A stretch of DNA of 64,000 bases. It comes from Solanum dulcamara (taxonomy: Eukaryota; Streptophyta; Magnoliopsida; Solanales; Solanaceae). Below the pieces are notes generated by a model, which was not told the origin of the DNA, did not search any database, and saw nothing but the letters and a program-made list of their open reading frames with translations. Shown piece by piece: positions 11,901 to 23,353 of the stretch (the first letter of the stretch is position 1; each line of letters begins with the position of its first letter). Both the position numbers and the translations under genes were made by a program. The stretch is taken from positions 7,623,256 to 7,687,255 of the forward strand of contig NC_077248.1 in assembly GCF_947179165.1 (NCBI RefSeq). Direction: 5' to 3'.

Positions 11901-14204
11901 TTCTATTCATGTTGGGTTTCACTTATTGGACAAAAATCCAAAGAAGTGTACTCTTTTTAAGGATAATTTTAGAATATTGTGAAGTCTTTTCATTTTTCTT
12001 AAATTTCGCACCTAGTCAAACTCGATAATATGTAAAAATATCACAAAATATTTTATTTGAACGTCACTATTTAATATATATTCAATTTTTAATTTTTTTG
12101 TACTTTTATGATATCAAAACAACTTCAGATATGTGATGTATGAAGTTTCATATGATTGAAGTTCAACCAAAATGACGTAACCCTAAACTTCAGTCATATA
12201 AAATCAAACATCTATGTATGAAGCTATTCCAAAGTGAGAAGACTTAAAAATTTGATTCAACCAAGTATTCACGATTAAAAGGGCCAAAATAAAGAAGCGT
12301 TTTAGTTAAATTCGTGAATACAAAATGTATAGAAGACCAAAGAGAAAGCAAGAAATCGGACATAAAATTTCTACTACTACTACTAGTTAATGCATACTAG
12401 CTACATAAAAAGATAAAAAATATACATTTTAATTAATTAAAACTTAAGTATATTGAATCATAGATCACAAAAATCAAAAAGGAGAATAGATTAATAATTT
12501 AAGGATTAAAAAAAAACTATTTTCCGTTGTAATTTTGTAAGAATTACATTATAAAGTGATTTATATGCGTTGGTGCAATGAATTGAACGTTAACAACACT
12601 ACCTTATAGAAAAAAACACTTTTTCATATTCGTTTCGTCAATTTTTAAATATATTTTTCTTAAAAAAATAGATTTCTTAAAAGTGAGAAAAATAAGTTTC
12701 ACTATTGATATTCCATATTGATAGTGCCAACTCCACTAGTCCACTCTCTAACAAATATCATCTATACCACCGCCTATGTAGCCCCTAATCCCATCATGTC
12801 ACACCTCATATTTCATAAGATTTGCCTAAATTATATATTTAAAAACATTTTCAGAATGATATTTTTATTTAGGGACAAAACACAAAAAATAAAAAGTTAT
12901 TTGCTTATTTTTCTAAAAATATATTTTCCTCCATACGTATACCCTTAGATTCTCTTTATATATTCGCAACACTTAAGATGCCGATTGCAGACAAAATTTA
13001 TTCGTACCAATTATGAAAATATTCCTTAATCAAATATTTGTCTTTTGTACATTCTATTTTTGGCTTTTACCGATACTGCCCTCGTCTATTTCAAGGCTGA
13101 TGTTGGTATATACTTTTTAAATCCCTTTTTTTTTTCTTCAGTCACTACTTAAAAGTTAAAATACACTTTTAATGATTAAGAAAACTTTATTTATTTATAT
13201 TAGCCAAGTCAACTATTAATGTTAATTTTACCAACAAAAAACAAGTTCAACTACTAATGCCGGCAGAATATATGAGGAGTTGGCAGGCTGTACTAATCTC
13301 TTTAATTTATTTTTTAGTTACGACTAAAATATAAATTTAACATGATATATGATTAATTAAATAATATTTTAATTAACAATTTATTTAATTTGTGAAATTT
13401 ACAAGAAAAGAAATTAAAAACACATATATTATTTAATTAAAGGTTAAATCTACTAAGATTGATATCTTAAGGACAAAAACAAAAAAAAAATTCAATATTT
13501 AAGAAACTAAAAGAACAACTTCCCCCCAAAACTTAGCTAATAAAAGGTTTGTTGTTCAATTTTGACAGTTGTTTGCCAGTCTGATTTAACAATGAGATAC
13601 GTAAGTTGAGTTAAAGATATTATTAAGAAAACAATGTGTATTTTTCTAACAGTTTAAATTTTTAGATAAGACAGTTACACTATTTAATTAAATATCAGAA
13701 TGAGATTTGCATATAAAAGATATGTCAAAGATATAATAACACAAGAAAAAAAAAACTTTCTTCAATAGTGTAAGATTCACATAAAGGTCAAGAAAGCAAA
13801 GGCTTGAGGGCTGAGGTCCCAAACTCATTTTTTACTAGTATTAAATTTATGAATTAGTTAAATAAAATAAAAAGAATTGGGTATTTGAAACTAAAAAAAA
13901 TGTAGATATAGTCATCAATAATGCAGGTTTTGACTTATTTTCTAGATTAAAAGTATCATGAGAAATAATACAATAAGACAATACGCTTATCGATAAATTT
14001 AATCAGAAAAAGACTTGATTTTTTTTTAAATGTTTATATTATTAATAGAATAACATTAACAGTTCCTATAAAAGTTGAACCTGCACAAATACGATTTTTC
14101 AAAATTAAAATTGATAACTTCTTATCTAAGATAAACTATCTTAGATAATTAATATCTCAAGAGAGATTGAATAAATAGATGTATATATGTATATATATAT
14201 TATC
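11901..14204. other. Intergenic DNA upstream of the P450, no gene recognised
   Basis: AT-rich sequence without a supported gene or bounded element. The open frame at 12718-12948 has low-complexity composition, no recognisable domain and no nearby gene signals, so it is not called. Distal regulatory DNA of the P450 could lie here, but nothing in the sequence proves it. Confidence 0.5.
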
Positions 14205-14291
14205 TAGGAAAAAAGGTTCAAATATGCCATCGAACTTTGAGAAAAATAGATGTATATATATTATCGATGACATATTTGAGCCTTTTTCCTA
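14205..14291. repeat. Short fold-back (hairpin) element upstream of the P450
   Basis: An 87-bp inverted repeat. The left arm starts TAGGAAAAAAGGTTCAAATA and the right arm, reverse-complemented, starts TAGGAAAAAGGCTCAAATA. The arms pair over about 28 bp with few mismatches around a loop of about 30 bases. It looks like an internal-deletion derivative of an element with long inverted repeats. It lies about 195 bp upstream of the P450 TATA box, so it may influence that promoter; this is inference. Confidence 0.7.
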
Positions 14292-14484
14292 TTATTTATT
14301 GGAAAAGAAAATTCGTACAAGGAAACAATAATAAAAAAATTATTAATATCTTTGCATCTCAAAATATAAAATTATAGACTTCAAATTAAAATGTAATCCT
14401 AAGATACTTTTTCTTAAATTAAAATTTGATTTTAGACCACTAATTTTATTGAATCATAAACATTGTGTTTTGATAAATTGAACC

Positions 14485-14492
14485 TATAAATA
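14485..14492 (+). promoter_or_regulatory. TATA box of the P450 gene
   Basis: TATAAATA stands 110 bp upstream of the start codon at 14602. This leaves a plausible 5' leader of about 75-85 bases if transcription begins around 30 bases downstream of the box. No other TATA-type sequence lies closer to the start. Confidence 0.6.
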
Positions 14493-14601
14493 TGTTTGTT
14501 GTTGACTTGCCAACTACTACTTATTCCATTTAAAGAGTAGCATGTGCAAATAGGTGAAAACAATCAAAGTCAGTCAGCTAACATCATACTGAATTCAATT
14601 C

Positions 14602-16740
14602 ATGGAGTGTATTTGGGGATATGTGTTTTGGTCTGTTATATCTGTGATGTTGCCATTCTTACTCCTCCACTTACGCCGGCGAACATTAAGGATCAACGAT
14701 CGCCGGCAGCTGCCTCCCGGGCCACGAGGGTGGCCCATGTTCGGCAGCATGTTCGAGCTCGGAAACGAGCCACACAAGACATTAATGGATCTAAAACAAA
14801 AGCACGGTCCAGTGGTTTGGCTAAAGCTCGGTTCTATCAACACTATGGTAATTCTCTCCGCGAAAGCCGCTGCAGAGTTCTTTAAGAACCACGACGTGGC
14901 TTTCGCAGAGAGGTCAGTAACCGAGGTGATGAAATCACACGGTTATAATAAAGGATCACTGGCTTTAGCTCCTTATGGTACTTACTGGCGGATCATGAAA
15001 CGAATCATGACCGTTCAAATGTTAGTAAACAAACGGATCGTTGAAACAGTGGAAGTTCGTCGGACATGTATCGATGATTTAATCGAATGGATAGAAAACA
15101 GAGAAATGAACTCATCTGGCGGAATTCACGTGGCGAAATTTGTATTTCTCGCCTCGTTTAACATGCTGGGGAAATTGTTGTTATCGCGCGAATTAGTGGA
15201 CCCAAAATCAGAGAAGGGGACTGAATTTTTCGCGGCGATGGTGGGGTTTATGGAATGTTCTGGACACCAGAACATTGTGGATGTTTTTCCATGGTTGAGA
15301 TGGATTGATCCTCAAGGTTTGAGGAGGAAGATGGATCGCGGGCTTGGGAAGACAATTGAAATTGTTTCGGGTTTTTTGAAGGAGAGGTTCGAAGAAAGGG
15401 AAAGGACCGGAGAGAGGAAGAAGGATTTCTTGGAGGTTCTACTGGAATATGAAGGCAAGGGGAAGGATGAACCAGAGAAGATATCAGATCAAGAACTCAT
15501 CTTGATTATTTTGGTAATTTTGCATTTTACATAACAAACATTATCATATTTCTTTCTTTTTTTGTATTAATTTGGGTGATCCGATGATCGTCTCTCAATG
15601 ATGAGAACAAGGTAAAGTTTGAAAATAAGTTTAGTACTTGATTAATTTCTCGATCGATCTAGTTTAGTAGATACCAAGAGGCAGAATATTACTTACGGAT
15701 TCAGATAAATCAATCACTTTTGCTTAAATCCAGTATTATATATTTACTTGTGAACAGAATAACTAAGACGAGCTATGTGTTTAGTGACAGTTCAAATCTC
15801 ATAAACTTCAAATGCCGACTGATTTTTCTACCTGTCCAACCCACAGTTCAAGCTTCTTGATTTCCACTTTATTTAGTGAGGGAGGAATAAAACACACTTC
15901 AACCTCTATTACTCGAAATTGAATTTTATAAACTTGAGGATAAAGAAATTTAATGTGAAATTTAATTCACTATAACAGATTATTACTTTTTTTTTCCGAT
16001 TACGTTATTAAATTTGTTGTAAAGAGTTATTTTTTATTGTAAGTTAACTTAACTATATATAAAAAAGGATACACATCGTCACTATGCATAACTTAAACTT
16101 TTATATGAATGGCTGAATGCAGGAAATATTCTTAGCTGGTTCGGAGACTACCAGCAGTAGCATAGAATGGGCAATGACCGAGCTGCTATGCAATCCAGAA
16201 GCAATGGAGAAGGTTAAAACCGAGCTATCCAAGGTTCTTGGAGATACCAAGAAATTCGAAGAAGATGACATCGATAATCTCAAGTATTTGCAAGCTGTTG
16301 TAAAAGAAACGTTAAGATTACACCCTCCAATTCCATTTCTAGTCCCAAGAAAGGCAATTCAAGAAACTGAATTCATGGGGTATCATATCCCTAAAGGCAC
16401 ACAAGTTTTCGTGAATGCTTGGGCAATTGGAAGAGATCCTGAATGTTGGAAAGACCCTCTGGATTTCAAGCCAGAAAGGTTCTTGGAATCGAATATTGAA
16501 TACAGGGGTCAGAATTTCGAGTTTATTCCGTTTGGTGCTGGGAGAAGGATTTGTGCTGGGATTCCGTTGGCTCATCGGATGTTGCATTTGGTACTCGGAT
16601 CGTTGTTACATGAATTCGATTGGGAGATTGATATTTCTGTTCTTGATGAGGCTTTGGATACACAAGACAGAATGGGAGTGACGGTTAGAAAACTAAAGCC
16701 ATTGAAAGCAATTCCAAAGAGAAAAAACAGAACTCTATGA
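14602..16740 (+). CDS. Cytochrome P450, CYP76A-like (two exons)
   Basis: Exons 14602-15513 and 16123-16740 are separated by a 609-bp phase-0 intron with GT-AG ends, giving a 509-residue protein, normal for a microsomal plant P450. Residues 1-25 form a hydrophobic membrane anchor, followed by basic residues and the proline hinge PPGPRGWP (38-45). Further motifs are the I-helix oxygen-activation motif AGSETT (309-314), ExxR in KETLRLHP (E366/R369), PERF (421-424), and the haem loop PFGAGRRICAG with ligand Cys448. Overall wording resembles the CYP76A proteins of eggplant and relatives. Family members hydroxylate terpenoids or other small specialised metabolites at the ER with a P450 reductase; the substrate here is unknown. 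Odd point: the C-helix WxxxR position is Lys133. The gene looks intact, but retrotransposon LTR sequence begins almost at the stop codon, so its 3' UTR may be element-derived. Confidence 0.93.
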
Positions 16741-16744
16741 GTAA

Positions 16745-17531
16745 TGAAAGACTCGAGCGGGCGTTGTATCAAAAAGAAAAAGAGAGAAAATTCTTAGCGT
16801 TGTGATAGGATCTACTCTTAAACTTTGTACTTATACCAAATACTTCAAAAAGGCTAGAAGATAATACCCTTGCAATCCAAGGAGATTGGATCCCAACCAG
16901 TATAAAACATCTTGTGTCAATTTTATTATTCTACACTTTCAATATTGTACTTCTAATTATGTCAACTACCGTCGACCAACCAGTCCCACTAGTTGACTAA
17001 TACTGAAAAAAGGAAGAAAAAGAGCAATTCAACCCCCCTCTTGCACTTTCAACGCAAATAGAGATAAGATAATAAATATGGATGTAGATTTAAAGATATT
17101 GGGTTTGTAAGTTGAGATCAATTATATTAATCATCACAGTCCACATCGCTTCATTTATAACCGTTTGAAATTAGTTGATGTCACCTATATGAATTCTTAT
17201 TGGCTTTATCTTTTAAGACCGTTTGTTTAATTTCCAAAAATAAAAAAACTAAACGAGACGAGACGACTCCTTCACTCGTTTGGCCATGAATAGTTTCTAC
17301 TTTTTTTTTAATTCTATTCCGAAAGAATTATCTGGATATAGAATTGTTACAATATTTTGGAATTAGAATTATTTTGGAATTAGAATAAACTCTAGAAAGT
17401 TATTTTCACTCCAAATCCCTCACAAAAATTTAAAAACAACTTCTATTTTTATTCACGTCCAAACATAACTTCTCCAATTTCCAAATACAATTTTTAACTT
17501 GAAAACAAATACTACTGTTTTCTAAATCCAT
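16745..17531. repeat. Inverted segment: reversed LTR part plus displaced flank
   Basis: From about 16761 to 17050 the sequence is the reverse complement of the first third of the LTR at 23354-23680 (for example gttgtatcaaaaagaaaaag here versus ctttttctttttgatacaac there; the end cagtcccactagttgac corresponds to gtcaactagtgggattg). It is followed by about 480 bases without coding content, after which the rest of the LTR resumes in its normal orientation at 17532. This is the pattern expected if a segment made of [P450 flank + LTR start] was inverted. A Solanaceae-type repeat phrase (cgtttggccatgaatag) occurs near 17277. Confidence 0.6.
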
Positions 17532-18128
17532 TCTCTCCTCTTTTTTTTTTTTGATTACACAGTAAAACTCTAGTAATACAATGTTTAATGAAAAGTAGAG
17601 CAAAGAAAGATTCAGACTTGTTGTATATCTTCTTTTCGATGCAACACTTGTATTTATAGTGCAACAGTCTGATCTTTTCTTTTTAGAAGAGAGCAACCCA
17701 AGAGTGTTGATCCTTGAAAAAGGCAATGTGAATCCTTTTCCAAGAATAAAGATGATGGCTTCTACTTTGGACGAGATATCTTTCCTGATTTTGAGTATCT
17801 CCTTGATGCATTGAATCTAGGAAATCTTCAATTAGTGTCCATCTGGAAGGTCTTCAATTTGCCATACTCCTTCAATCAGTACTCGTCTTTATTTATCCAT
17901 CCTTTGGTTATGTCACTTATTGATTTGTTCCCTTTCTTGACAGTTGGTCTTCAATCATTTTTCAATCAATTTAGGAATTTCTTCTGATCCCTTTAGTTAT
18001 CTCCTCAGATTTTGGGGAATCCTATCTTCCAATCAATATTTAGTGATTGATTGATGCTTTTCTTTTTGTTGTTAGATTTTTCCTGCAAAGAGACAATTAG
18101 TAATCATTAAAATCTTTCACTATCAATT
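17532..18128 (-). repeat. 3' LTR (partial) of the copia element
   Basis: About 600 bases match 23680-24298 in direct orientation, including ttgattacacagtaaaactc, gcaaagaaag, gagagcaacc.aagagtgttgatccttgaaaaaggcaatg and the terminal attaaaatctt.cactatca. On the minus strand the LTR starts TGATAGTG. The missing ~330 bp of the LTR are found inverted at 16761-17050. A pyrimidine run (about 17538-17553) marks the break. Confidence 0.8.
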
Positions 18129-18538
18129 GTCAGTAGTGATACTTCCCTGATATTTATGTGACATAGTTTGCTGCTCTTTTGCTCCCCCTCAGTTGTATGC
18201 CTTTGTTTGATATATCTAAAAAAGATATTATATATGCAAGTTCCCCCTTAATGGGAGTATACAATAGCTCCCCCTTAATAGGAGTTTCTCTTGTTTGATG
18301 GAGATTAACTCTATCCTTAATACCTGAAAAAGATGTAATATATGCAACCAGACAAGGCAATATATATGCATAAACATACAGATAGTAGGCATGGAACATA
18401 ACTAAATCTCGTTCTTTGGCATCAGCAAAAAGGAAAGACAAACCAAAACATTAAAGTCTTAGAGCATGAAAGCTCATTAACAAAACATAGTTTGAGCAAG
18501 CAAAATAACAGATTGTCTTAGAAACACAGCCACAAAAG

Positions 18539-19660
18539 CTAACGAGGACGAAAGAAATAGATAAGGGTATTGACAATGGCAGTTGACATGGCTTCAAATT
18601 TGTTAGAGACAGTGATAGTGAGAGCAATAGAGCCAACTTGGATTTTGTTTGCAATCTTCACAGCTTCTTTGATGACCTGTTCAAGCCTTAGACGAACTCG
18701 GGCTACATCAACACCTGTTTCCTTGGTGACATCCTGAACTTTGACCATTTTAAAATGTGTAACAAGCAGGAGATCTTTGAAGTTGTCGAACCTTTCATCC
18801 AAATCAGTGACACGAGTGAGAATGTCACTTAGCTGAGTAATAGAGATAGTCAGGGCATCCAATTTTGCATCCATATCAGCAATCTTCTCAAGAGCGGTGT
18901 TTAATTTCTCAGTGGACACCGAGGTGGAAGAGGAAGGTTTCCCTTTAAGGGAGTCCCCAGCAGGATCATCAGCTTCATTTTTAAGCACCCAAGAAGATTT
19001 ATGCGAGAATAGCCCATGCTGATGAATGCACGAGAATCATAACACTGCTTAAATATGAAGAAAGGAGGGTAATCACCCAAGCAAAGATGATTAGCTTCCA
19101 GGATACGAGAGATAAGCATACCAAAAGGAAGGCTAGAAGGCTCAGAAATCATTTCTGCCATGGCTGAGAGAATGAAGGACGAGAGATGAAACTTTTTCTG
19201 AAAGACAAGACAATAGGTCAACAAAGTATGAAGAAAGGGGGGTAATCACTCAAGCAAAGATGATTAGCTTCCAGGATACGAGAGATAAGCATACCAAAAG
19301 GAAGGCTAGAAGGCTCAGAAATCACTGCTTAAATATGAAGAACACTACTTAAATATGAAGAAAGGGGGGTAATCACCCAAGCAAAGATGATTAGCTTCCA
19401 GGATATGAGAGATAAGCATACCAACAGGAAGGCTAGAAGGCTCAGAAATCACTTCTGCCATGGCTGAGAGAATGAAGGATGAGAGATGAAACTTTTTCTG
19501 AAAGAAAAGACAATAGGTCAACAAAGTATCACGTTGAGTGAGAGTAGAATGAGAGCCAGCATGAGGAAGGAGAGTAGTTGCCACAATATGAGCTATGACA
19601 CGGGATTCAAATGACAGGTGCTTAGGTCCCAATTGAGATGGAGGTATAGCAAAGGGATAA
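18539..19660 (-). pseudogene. Downstream retroelement ORF (plant-transposon-protein type), broken
   Basis: Minus-strand frames 19680-19345, 19224-18901 and 18988-18539 are parts of one protein whose N-terminal half contains a SHSTLTQRDTLLTY-like stretch and a block with ILEANHLCLGD. This wording recalls the putative plant transposon protein domain found in extra ORFs of plant retrotransposons. The C-terminal part (18988-18539) is rich in heptad-like Leu, Ile and Val and is probably a coiled coil. The frame is disrupted by a triplicated internal segment (19040-19532). Its N-terminus is fused in frame to a reverse-transcriptase fragment. Its role is unknown; an envelope-like or accessory function has been suggested for comparable ORFs. 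Confidence 0.55.
19040..19532. repeat. Triplicated internal segment in the retroelement ORF
   Basis: The text starting aagaaagg.gggtaatcac.caagcaaagatgattagcttccaggata occurs three times in direct orientation, beginning about 19055, 19231 and 19358. The first and third copies extend to acaataggtcaacaaagtat; the middle one is cut short and followed by two partial repeats of cttaaatatgaaga. This is a local tandem duplication with high identity, hence recent relative to the element. Confidence 0.85.
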
Positions 19661-19663
19661 AGG

Positions 19664-22600
19664 GAAAATTCTTCATACAAAGAAACATTAGTGCTTCCAA
19701 AAATTATATCATCAACATAAATTTATATTATCAGATTGTCAGATTCAGAGTTCTTGATAAACATGATAGTATCAATTTTTCCTCTTGAGAAATTGTGATT
19801 AATAAGGAAGGTACTCAGACAATCATACCAAGCACAAGGTGCTTTCTTAAGTCCATATAAAGCTTTAGACAATTTAAACACATGATAAAGAAATTTGGTA
19901 TTTTCAAAACCAGGGGGTTGTTTACCAAAAACTTCTTCTTCTATAAAATCGTTTAAGATAGAACTTTTAACATCCATTTGAAAAAAGTTTAAAACCTTTA
20001 TGGGAAGCATATGTGAGTAGTAACCATATTGATTCTAACCTTGCTACAGGGGGGAAAGTTTCATCATAATCGACCCCTTCTCGTTGAGAGTAACCTTGTG
20101 CAACTGGTCTTGCCTTGTTTCTGACCACTTTTACGCTTTCATCAAGTTTATTCCTAAAAACCCATTTTGTTCCAATGATGGATTTAGGTTTGGGAACAAG
20201 AGTCCATACTTGATTTTTCTCAAATTGATCAAGCTCCTCTTTCATAGCTTTTATCCAGTAGTCATCAGTGAGGACCTCGTCAATCTTTTTTGGTTCGGAT
20301 TGTGATATGAGAGCAACATTTGATTCATTTATCCTTGCTGCTCGAGTTTTCATTCCTTCATTAATATTTCCAATGATGAATTTGTTTGGATAATTTGATT
20401 CACTTCTCCATTCATTTGGAACAACATCAACTATTTGCTCAATAGACCTTTTTTTTCATTTGTTGGATCAATAATTGAAGTTGCTTCTTTGGAAGTTTTG
20501 ACCATCAGTTGACTTTCATCCTCATCTGTACTAAATCTTTTCTCAACAGATTTGTTAATATTATCAAATATATAACATGAACAGATTCTCCAATGCTTGA
20601 AGTGCGTTTATAAAAAATTCTATATGATCTACTAGAGTTTGAGTAGCCAAGAAATATACCTTCATCACTTCAAGCATCAAACTTACCAATATTATCTTAC
20701 CATTGTTATGGACAAAACATTTGCACCCAAATGGATGAAAGTAACCAATATTTGGTTTCTTTCCATTCTACAATTCGTAGGGAGTCTTCTTCAGGATTGG
20801 TCGAATTAGACAATGATTTAAAACATGACAAGCAGTGCTTACTGCTTCAGCCCAAAATTTGTGAGGAAGAGAATGTTCAAGATCATAGTTCTTGCCATAT
20901 CTTGAAGAGTTCTGTTTTTGCATTCTACCACTCCATTTTGTTGACGAGAATGAGGAGTTGAGAAATTATGTGAATAACATTTCTCATTGTAGAAATCTTC
21001 AAATAATTTGTTTTCAAATTCTCCTCCATGATCACTTCTTATGGAGGTTATGTAGTAACCTTTATCTCTTTGAAATTTTTTCACAAAAAACTCAAATTTT
21101 TTGAAGGTATCATCTTTGTGAGGGAGAAACATAATCCAAGTAAAACGAGAATAATCATCAAAAGATAACGAAAGCGTACATTTTTCCTCCGATGCTAGCT
21201 ATTCTTGTAGGACAAAATAAATCCATGTGTAGAAATTGTAAGGCTTGCTGGTTGTTACAATATCTTTTAGAGGAAAGGAACTTCTAGTTTGTTTACCCAT
21301 TTGAAATGCATCACATATATGTTCTTTGGTATAGTCCAACTTAGGTAGGCCAACAACCAATTCCTTCTTTGCCAGTTTCTCAATTAATTTCATACTTGCA
21401 TGTCCTAATTTTTTGGCCATATCCATGGATCTTCAGACATTGAAGCAAGACATAGATGTTCTCCTGTATTTTTTACTGAACCTAGGATATATACATTTTT
21501 CTCCCTGCTTCCTTGTAGAAGATTTTTGCCAATTGAATTTTCTACCAGACATCCAGTTTTTCTAAATCTCACAAGATATACATTTGTGATGTCACAAGAG
21601 TCATTGAAAGATATAGTGCCAATAACAATAACAATTCCTTTAGAATTATCACCAAAGCGAATACTTCTACCTTTATAATCTGCGACACATTTAAATAGAT
21701 TTTTGTCTCCTGTCATGTGATTTGAACACGCGCTATCCAAGTACCATTTTCCTTTTGATTTTCTGCGATGTTCCTGCATACACAGATAATTACTTTCTTT
21801 TAGATACCCAAGCTTTCTTGGGTCCTTTATGATTAGAGTTATCATAATTTTTGGGTCTCCAAATCCATCTAGAGGTATCATTATTTCGAAACCAACAATT
21901 GTATGATATGTGACCAATTTTACCACAATAGTAGCAATTTTTGGAAATAGCTTCACTTGAAAGGGATTTGATACTGTTTGATTTAGAATCCATTGACCTA
22001 TCTGACAAGGTTTACTAGTTACAACTAAGATAATTTTCATTTGAACCAGAACTTGATTTTTCAAGAGATTTACCAGAAGATTTGGAAAGACTTGTTTTCA
22101 AAGAACTAGGTTTATTTTGAAAACTATTCACCATGGTTTTTAACTCATGCATTTCTTCATAGAGAAGATCTTTTTCAACTTCACAAACCTCCAATTTTAT
22201 TTCCAAATATTTCTTTTCCGTTTGAATATTTCTAAAGTCAGTAAACTTATGATTTTGATCAGAAATAGCATGATCAAGTAATTTCTTGAATTCAATGCAG
22301 TTAAAACATACCCTAGTATTTGAGTCCTCTACTTCCATGAAACACATGTTTCTAGTCTCTTCATTTTCATTATCTGAGTTGTCTTCATCACTCCAACTGC
22401 TTAGAGCTCTATTTTTCTGAACACCTCTGGAGTAATTTTCTTAGCTTCTGAATATTCACTGGCTTTGTGTCCATATTTTTCACATCCATAGCACTTGCCA
22501 TCATTCCTATTTTGATGAGTTATATATTTACATTTTGAGAATCCTTTCCTTCATCTATTGTTTCTGGATCTTCTGAATGATTCCATAACTGATCTAGTGA

Positions 22601-23353
22601 TTAGGGCAACTTCTTCTTCTCCTATTTCTTCTTCTTCTTTTTCTTCTTCAATAGCTTTGAAAGCAACAATTTTCTTCTTGTTTTCCTCTTGACCTCGTTT
22701 GTTTAGGTGAGTTTTCTCAAATGCTATGAGACCTCCTCTTACCTCATCATATGTTAGAGTGTTCAAGTTCATGCTTTCAAGAGCCACAACCTTAGCATGC
22801 CATTGTGGAGGTAAGCTTCTAAGAACTCTTCTTATGTCCTCAATTTGAGGAGAGATTTTTCCAGAAGCTTTGAGTTCTCCAATAATTTTGCTTAGCCGTG
22901 AAAACATGCTTTCAATGGATTCTCCTTCCTTCATTTGAAATAGCCTATATTCATATACTAGTAAACTGATAATAGTTTCTTTCACTTTGTCAATTCCTTC
23001 ATATGTCACTTCAAGTTTGTCCCATATTTCCTTTGCAGTTTCTCAACATGATATTTTTTCATATTCTTCACCACTGATAGCATTATAGAGAACATTCTTT
23101 TCTTTTGAGTTAATTTGAATTGTCTCCATCTGTTCATCAGTATATTCTCTAGACTTGGAATTGTGATAGATTGTCTGTCATCTGATCTCTTAAAAATAGG
23201 AATATGAATGTCTTCAAGCTTGATAACTCTCCAGACCTTCACATCATAAGACTTGATGAAGGTTTCCATTCTTATCTTCCATTGAGAAAAATGTTTGCCA
23301 TTAAAGTATGGTGATCTAGTTTGAGAAGTTCCTTCTTGAAATAGAGCATCCAT
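19664..23353 (-). pseudogene. Copia gag-pol remnant (gag, protease, integrase, partial RT)
   Basis: Reading on the minus strand: gag starts at 23353 with a sequence containing PYFNGKHFSQWK and continues in 23009-22551. A CCHC knuckle near 22490 has lost its last Cys; a second, CYYCGKIGHISYNC, lies near 21940. The protease active site reads WYLDSACSNHM (near 21740). The pre-integrase GHAS..L segment is near 21400. The integrase core follows at 21132-20839, with RSDHGGEFEN and QQNGVVE. Reverse transcriptase spans 20353-19664, with KWVFRNKLDE, ALYGLKKAP and YVDD. RT stops just after YVDD; the rest of RT and all RNase H are missing. Several frameshifts and stops separate the pieces, so no functional polyprotein is possible. 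Confidence 0.88.

Noticed and set aside
12718..12948. Possible small membrane protein gene
   Set aside because: The hydrophobic look follows from T-rich DNA. No promoter, codon bias or homologous wording supports it.
14544..14885. Alternative frame overlapping the P450 start
   Set aside because: It is a shadow frame; the P450 frame from 14602 has the membrane anchor, hinge and all family motifs.
18154..18441. Small minus-strand ORF between the LTR and the retroelement ORF
   Set aside because: It contains repeated phrases from ccccttaatgggag-type polypurine/LTR junction sequence and no domain; it is retroelement non-coding DNA.
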